Source of the DNA: Streptomyces cupreus
GTDB taxonomy: Bacteria > Actinomycetota > Actinomycetes > Streptomycetales > Streptomycetaceae
DNA length: 58,407 nucleotides
Assembly (NCBI RefSeq): GCF_014257025.1
Contig: NZ_JACMSF010000054.1
Coordinates: 1 to 58,407, forward strand
Direction: 5' to 3'
Position numbers and translations under genes: made by a program
Shown: piece after piece, positions 56,083 through 58,407 of the stretch
Layout of the letters: each line of letters starts with the position of its first letter
Numbering within the stretch: position 1 is the stretch's first letter
The notes under the pieces: generated by a model
Told to the model about the DNA's origin: nothing
The model's input: only the letters and a program-made list of their open reading frames with translations
Database searches by the model: none

Positions 56083-56387
56083 GACCGGACCTCACCCCCT
56101 CCCCGATGCGCGGGCCGTCCTGGCTGCGCCGCCTGTCCAACCTGTCCTGGTAGTGGTCACTCCCCCACTGTGGCACCCGCCACTGACATCGCAATGCCGG
56201 TGGGCCAAGTGCCGGAACGCTTGCGCCGCACCCTAGTTGGGGGCCCGGCCTCCGTCAGCCGGATGGGGCATCGGTCACTCGATGGAATGGCTCAGGGGAA
56301 AGGTGGATGACGGACAGCAAGGATCAGGCCCCGGTTCCTGAGACGGATCCGGGGCCTGATGGGTTCATCGGGTGGGGTTACGGCCCC
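56083..56387. other. Gap between the M48-like gene and purD
   Basis: About 305 bp. It contains the purD terminator at 56322-56360 (minus strand) and presumably the promoter of the M48-like gene near 56090-56200. No further gene is seen. Confidence 0.5.
56322..56360 (-). terminator. Terminator of purD
   Basis: ATCAGGCCCCGG and CCGGGGCCTGAT form a perfect 12-bp stem directly after the purD stop. Confidence 0.85.
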
Positions 56388-57638
56388 TTACTCTGCGGCC
56401 GCCTTCGCCGCGATGTCCGTACGGTGCTGGGAGCCGTCGAGGCCGATGCGGGCGACCGCCCGGTACGCCCGCTCACGGGCCTCGGCCAGGTCCCCGCCGG
56501 TCGCCGTGACCGACAGGACGCGACCGCCCGCGCTGACCACGGCGTCGCCGTCGGTCTTGGTACCGGCGTGCAGGACGTACGCGTGCGGGGCGTCCTGGGC
56601 GGCGACCTCGTCGAGCCCGGTGATCGGGTCGCCGGTGCGCGGGGTGCCGGGGTAGTTGTGCGAGGCGACGACCACGGTGACCGCGGCGTCGCTGCTCCAG
56701 CGCAGCGGCGGCAGGTCGGCGAGGTCACCCTTGGCGGCGGCCAGCAGGACTCCGGCGAGCGGCGTCTTGAGGCGGGCCAGGACGACCTGGGTCTCGGGGT
56801 CGCCGAAGCGGGCGTTGAACTCGATCACGCGCACACCGCGCGAGGTGATGGCGAGACCGGCGTAGAGCAGCCCGGAGAACGGGGCGCCGCGGCGGTGCAT
56901 CTCGTCGACGGTGGGCTGGAGAACGGTCTCCAGGACCTCCTCCACCAGCTTCGGGTCGGCCCACGGCAGCGGGGAGTACGCGCCCATGCCGCCGGTGTTC
57001 GGTCCCTCGTCCCCGTCGAGGGCCCGCTTGAAGTCCTGGGCGGGCTGGAGGGGGAGGACCGTCTCGCCGTCGGTGATGGCGAAGAGGGAGACTTCGGGCC
57101 CGTCGAGGAACTCCTCGATGACGACGCGCTCACAGGCGTTGGCGTGCGCCCGCGCGGCCTCCAGGTCGGCGGTCACGACGACGCCCTTGCCGGCGGCGAG
57201 ACCGTCGTCCTTGACCACGTAGGGGGCGCCGAAGGCGTCGAGGGCCTCGTCGACCTCCTCGGGCGTCGTACAGACATAGGACCGAGCCGTCGGGACGCCG
57301 GCCGCCGCCATCACGTCCTTGGCGAAGGCCTTGGAGCCCTCGATCTGCGCGGCCTCCCCGGAGGGGCCGAAGACCGGGATGCCCGCCGCGCGCACGGCGT
57401 CGGCGACACCGGCGACCAGGGGCGCCTCCGGGCCGACCACGACCAGCTCGGCGCCGAGCTCGGTGGCCAGCGCGGCGACGGCGGCGCCGTCCAGGGCGTC
57501 GACCCGGTGCAGCTCGGCGACCTCGGCGATCCCGGCGTTGCCGGGGGCGCAGTGCAGCGCGGTGACGTCGGGGTCGAGGGACAGGGAGCGGCACAGGGCG
57601 TGTTCGCGGGCGCCGCTGCCGATGACGAGGACCTTCAC
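56388..57638 (-). CDS. purD: Phosphoribosylamine--glycine ligase (GAR synthetase)
   Basis: A 416-residue ATP-grasp enzyme that adds glycine to phosphoribosylamine. It begins KVLVIGSGAREHALCRSL, followed by FGPSGEAAQIEGSKAFAKDVM and KDDGLAAGKGVVV (ATP-binding). The metal/ATP site FNARFGDPETQVVLARL comes later. GTG 57638 gives the conserved start. A TAGGCT box lies exactly 7 bp before it with no good Shine-Dalgarno, so the mRNA may be leaderless. The longer frame to 57740 has a low-complexity proline stretch. Confidence 0.96.
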   Translation of the reverse strand: MKVLVIGSGAREHALCRSLSLDPDVTALHCAPGNAGIAEVAELHRVDALDGAAVAALATELGAELVVVGPEAPLVAGVADAVRAAGIPVFGPSGEAAQIEGSKAFAKDVMAAAGVPTARSYVCTTPEEVDEALDAFGAPYVVKDDGLAAGKGVVVTADLEAARAHANACERVVIEEFLDGPEVSLFAITDGETVLPLQPAQDFKRALDGDEGPNTGGMGAYSPLPWADPKLVEEVLETVLQPTVDEMHRRGAPFSGLLYAGLAITSRGVRVIEFNARFGDPETQVVLARLKTPLAGVLLAAAKGDLADLPPLRWSSDAAVTVVVASHNYPGTPRTGDPITGLDEVAAQDAPHAYVLHAGTKTDGDAVVSAGGRVLSVTATGGDLAEARERAYRAVARIGLDGSQHRTDIAAKAAAE

Positions 57639-57651
57639 GGGGGTCAGCCTA
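57639..57651 (-). promoter_or_regulatory. Possible -10 box of a leaderless purD mRNA
   Basis: TAGGCT (57646-57651 on the minus strand) is separated by 7 bp from the GTG. No -35 consensus is clear. Confidence 0.35.
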
Positions 57652-57767
57652 ACCGGAGCCGGGGTGGCGGGATTGTGCGGGCCGCTGAAGGGGGGCGGGG
57701 GCGGGGCTTGTGGTTTCGTACGAAGCCTGGTCCGAGACATGGCCCCTGTCCGGCCTCCGGGTGGCGG

Positions 57768-58407
57768 CTACTCGTTCGTGAACTCCTCGACCACCGTCGC
57801 GCCCAGCTCGCGGACGATCAGGTCGTAGCCGGAGAGGGCCGACTCATTGAGGTCCGGGTCGTCGTCCTCCGGGATGTCGTCCTCGGGGGCGACGGGGGCC
57901 GGGGGCTCGGGGGCGGGGGGCGGGGTTACGGGGGCGGGGGCGGCCGCTGGTGCGGGGGCCGCCTGCGCCGGGGCCGCGGGGGCCGGGGCGGGCGTGGACT
58001 GGGGAGGTGCCGGGCGCGTGGGGGACGCCGTAGCGCCACCGCCGCCGTAGCCGCCACCGCCGTAACCGGAAGAACCGCCCTGCGCGGGGGCGGAGCCGCC
58101 GCCGCCCGACGGGTCGACGATGGCCTCGATCTTCCACTGGACGTTGAACTGCTCGGCGAGCGCCTGGCGCAGGACGTCCTCGCTGCCGCTGCTCGCGAAG
58201 TTGTCGCGGGCGCCGGCGTTGACGAAGCCGAGCTGGAGGGTGGTGCCGTCGAAGCCGGCCACCTGGGCGTTCTGGCTGAGCAGGATCCAGGTGAAGCGGC
58301 GGCGGTTCTTGACGGCCTCCAGGATGTTCGGCCAGAGCATGCGGGGGTCGAGGCCGCCGGTTGCGGCGGTGGTGGGGGCAGCGGCGGGCTGGGGTGCGGG
58401 GGTGGGC
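57768..58407 (-). CDS. dnaX: DNA polymerase III subunit gamma/tau, C-terminal part (continues past the right edge)
   Basis: Only the last 190 or so residues are in the window. LEAVKNRRRFTWILLSQNAQ and NFASSGSEDVLRQALAEQF match the tau-type domain that contacts the polymerase alpha subunit. A Gly/Ala/Pro-rich linker and an acidic DIPEDDDPDLNESALSG, ending in VRELGATVVEEFTNE, follow. The AAA+ clamp-loader domain should be to the right. The frame is open to the edge, so the gene is partial. Confidence 0.92.
   Translation of the reverse strand, partial: PTPAPQPAAAPTTAATGGLDPRMLWPNILEAVKNRRRFTWILLSQNAQVAGFDGTTLQLGFVNAGARDNFASSGSEDVLRQALAEQFNVQWKIEAIVDPSGGGGSAPAQGGSSGYGGGGYGGGGATASPTRPAPPQSTPAPAPAAPAQAAPAPAAAPAPVTPPPAPEPPAPVAPEDDIPEDDDPDLNESALSGYDLIVRELGATVVEEFTNE

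Overview
The window is Streptomyces chromosome, very probably from the conserved core. The evidence is high G+C with strong third-position GC bias, GTG starts, BldC, an Lsr2-family protein, an AtrA-like TetR regulator, a valine dehydrogenase, and a dispersed purSQL / purFM / purC / purD set ending in the 3' part of dnaX. From memory, gene order from the MarR/MFS pair through ndh, atrA, the trmB and prsW genes, an M23 peptidase, hrpA, bldC, vdh, purMF, purLQS, lsrL, purC and purD follows S. coelicolor. I could not run a comparison.

Layout. 1-423 is a tandem promoter array for an rRNA operon that reads leftward out of the window. 424-6905 holds a divergent MarR/MFS pair, a PAS-SpoIIE phosphatase-ATPase, a type II NADH dehydrogenase and AtrA. 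7198-13400 holds a membrane-tethered sigma factor with a carbohydrate-binding C-terminus, an asparagine-synthetase-like protein without the glutaminase Cys, and a TPR-type sporulation regulator. 13479-18130 holds an FAD oxidoreductase, TrmB, PrsW, and an M23 endopeptidase behind a c-di-AMP (ydaO-yuaA) riboswitch. 18514-25409 holds a membrane PP2C phosphatase, then tRNA-fMet and tRNA-Lys on either side of an apparent insertion. That insertion contains a permuted RibD-like protein, a MarR regulator, RibA, and two uncharacterised genes sharing an amyloid-like motif. 25499-36893 holds an amino-acid permease, an RGG-rich DEAD-box helicase, a lipoprotein, a zincin, a metallophosphoesterase, three tRNAs, an amphi-Trp protein and HrpA. 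36989-41472 holds tRNA-Asp plus a broken copy of it, bldC and vdh. 41556-58407 is the purine block with tRNA-Gly genes and accessory genes.

How the genes work together. PurF, PurD, PurSQL, PurM and PurC cover most of the route from PRPP to SAICAR, spread over five transcription units. Several genes concern development or the envelope: atrA, bldC, lsrL, the NsdA-like regulator, two SpoIIE-type phosphatases, the sigma-NPCBM protein, PrsW and M23. The rib module (marR-ribD'-ribA) carries its own repeated operator and looks like an autonomously regulated second flavin or pteridine supply.

The observations I rate highest are the shared motif at the junction of the genes at 22667 and 24903, the domain-swapped RibD with its operator set, and the one-chain sigma / anti-sigma / sugar-binding receptor. 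After these come the c-di-AMP riboswitch, a tRNA-Asp copy split by 28 bp, and an in-frame insertion in PurC.
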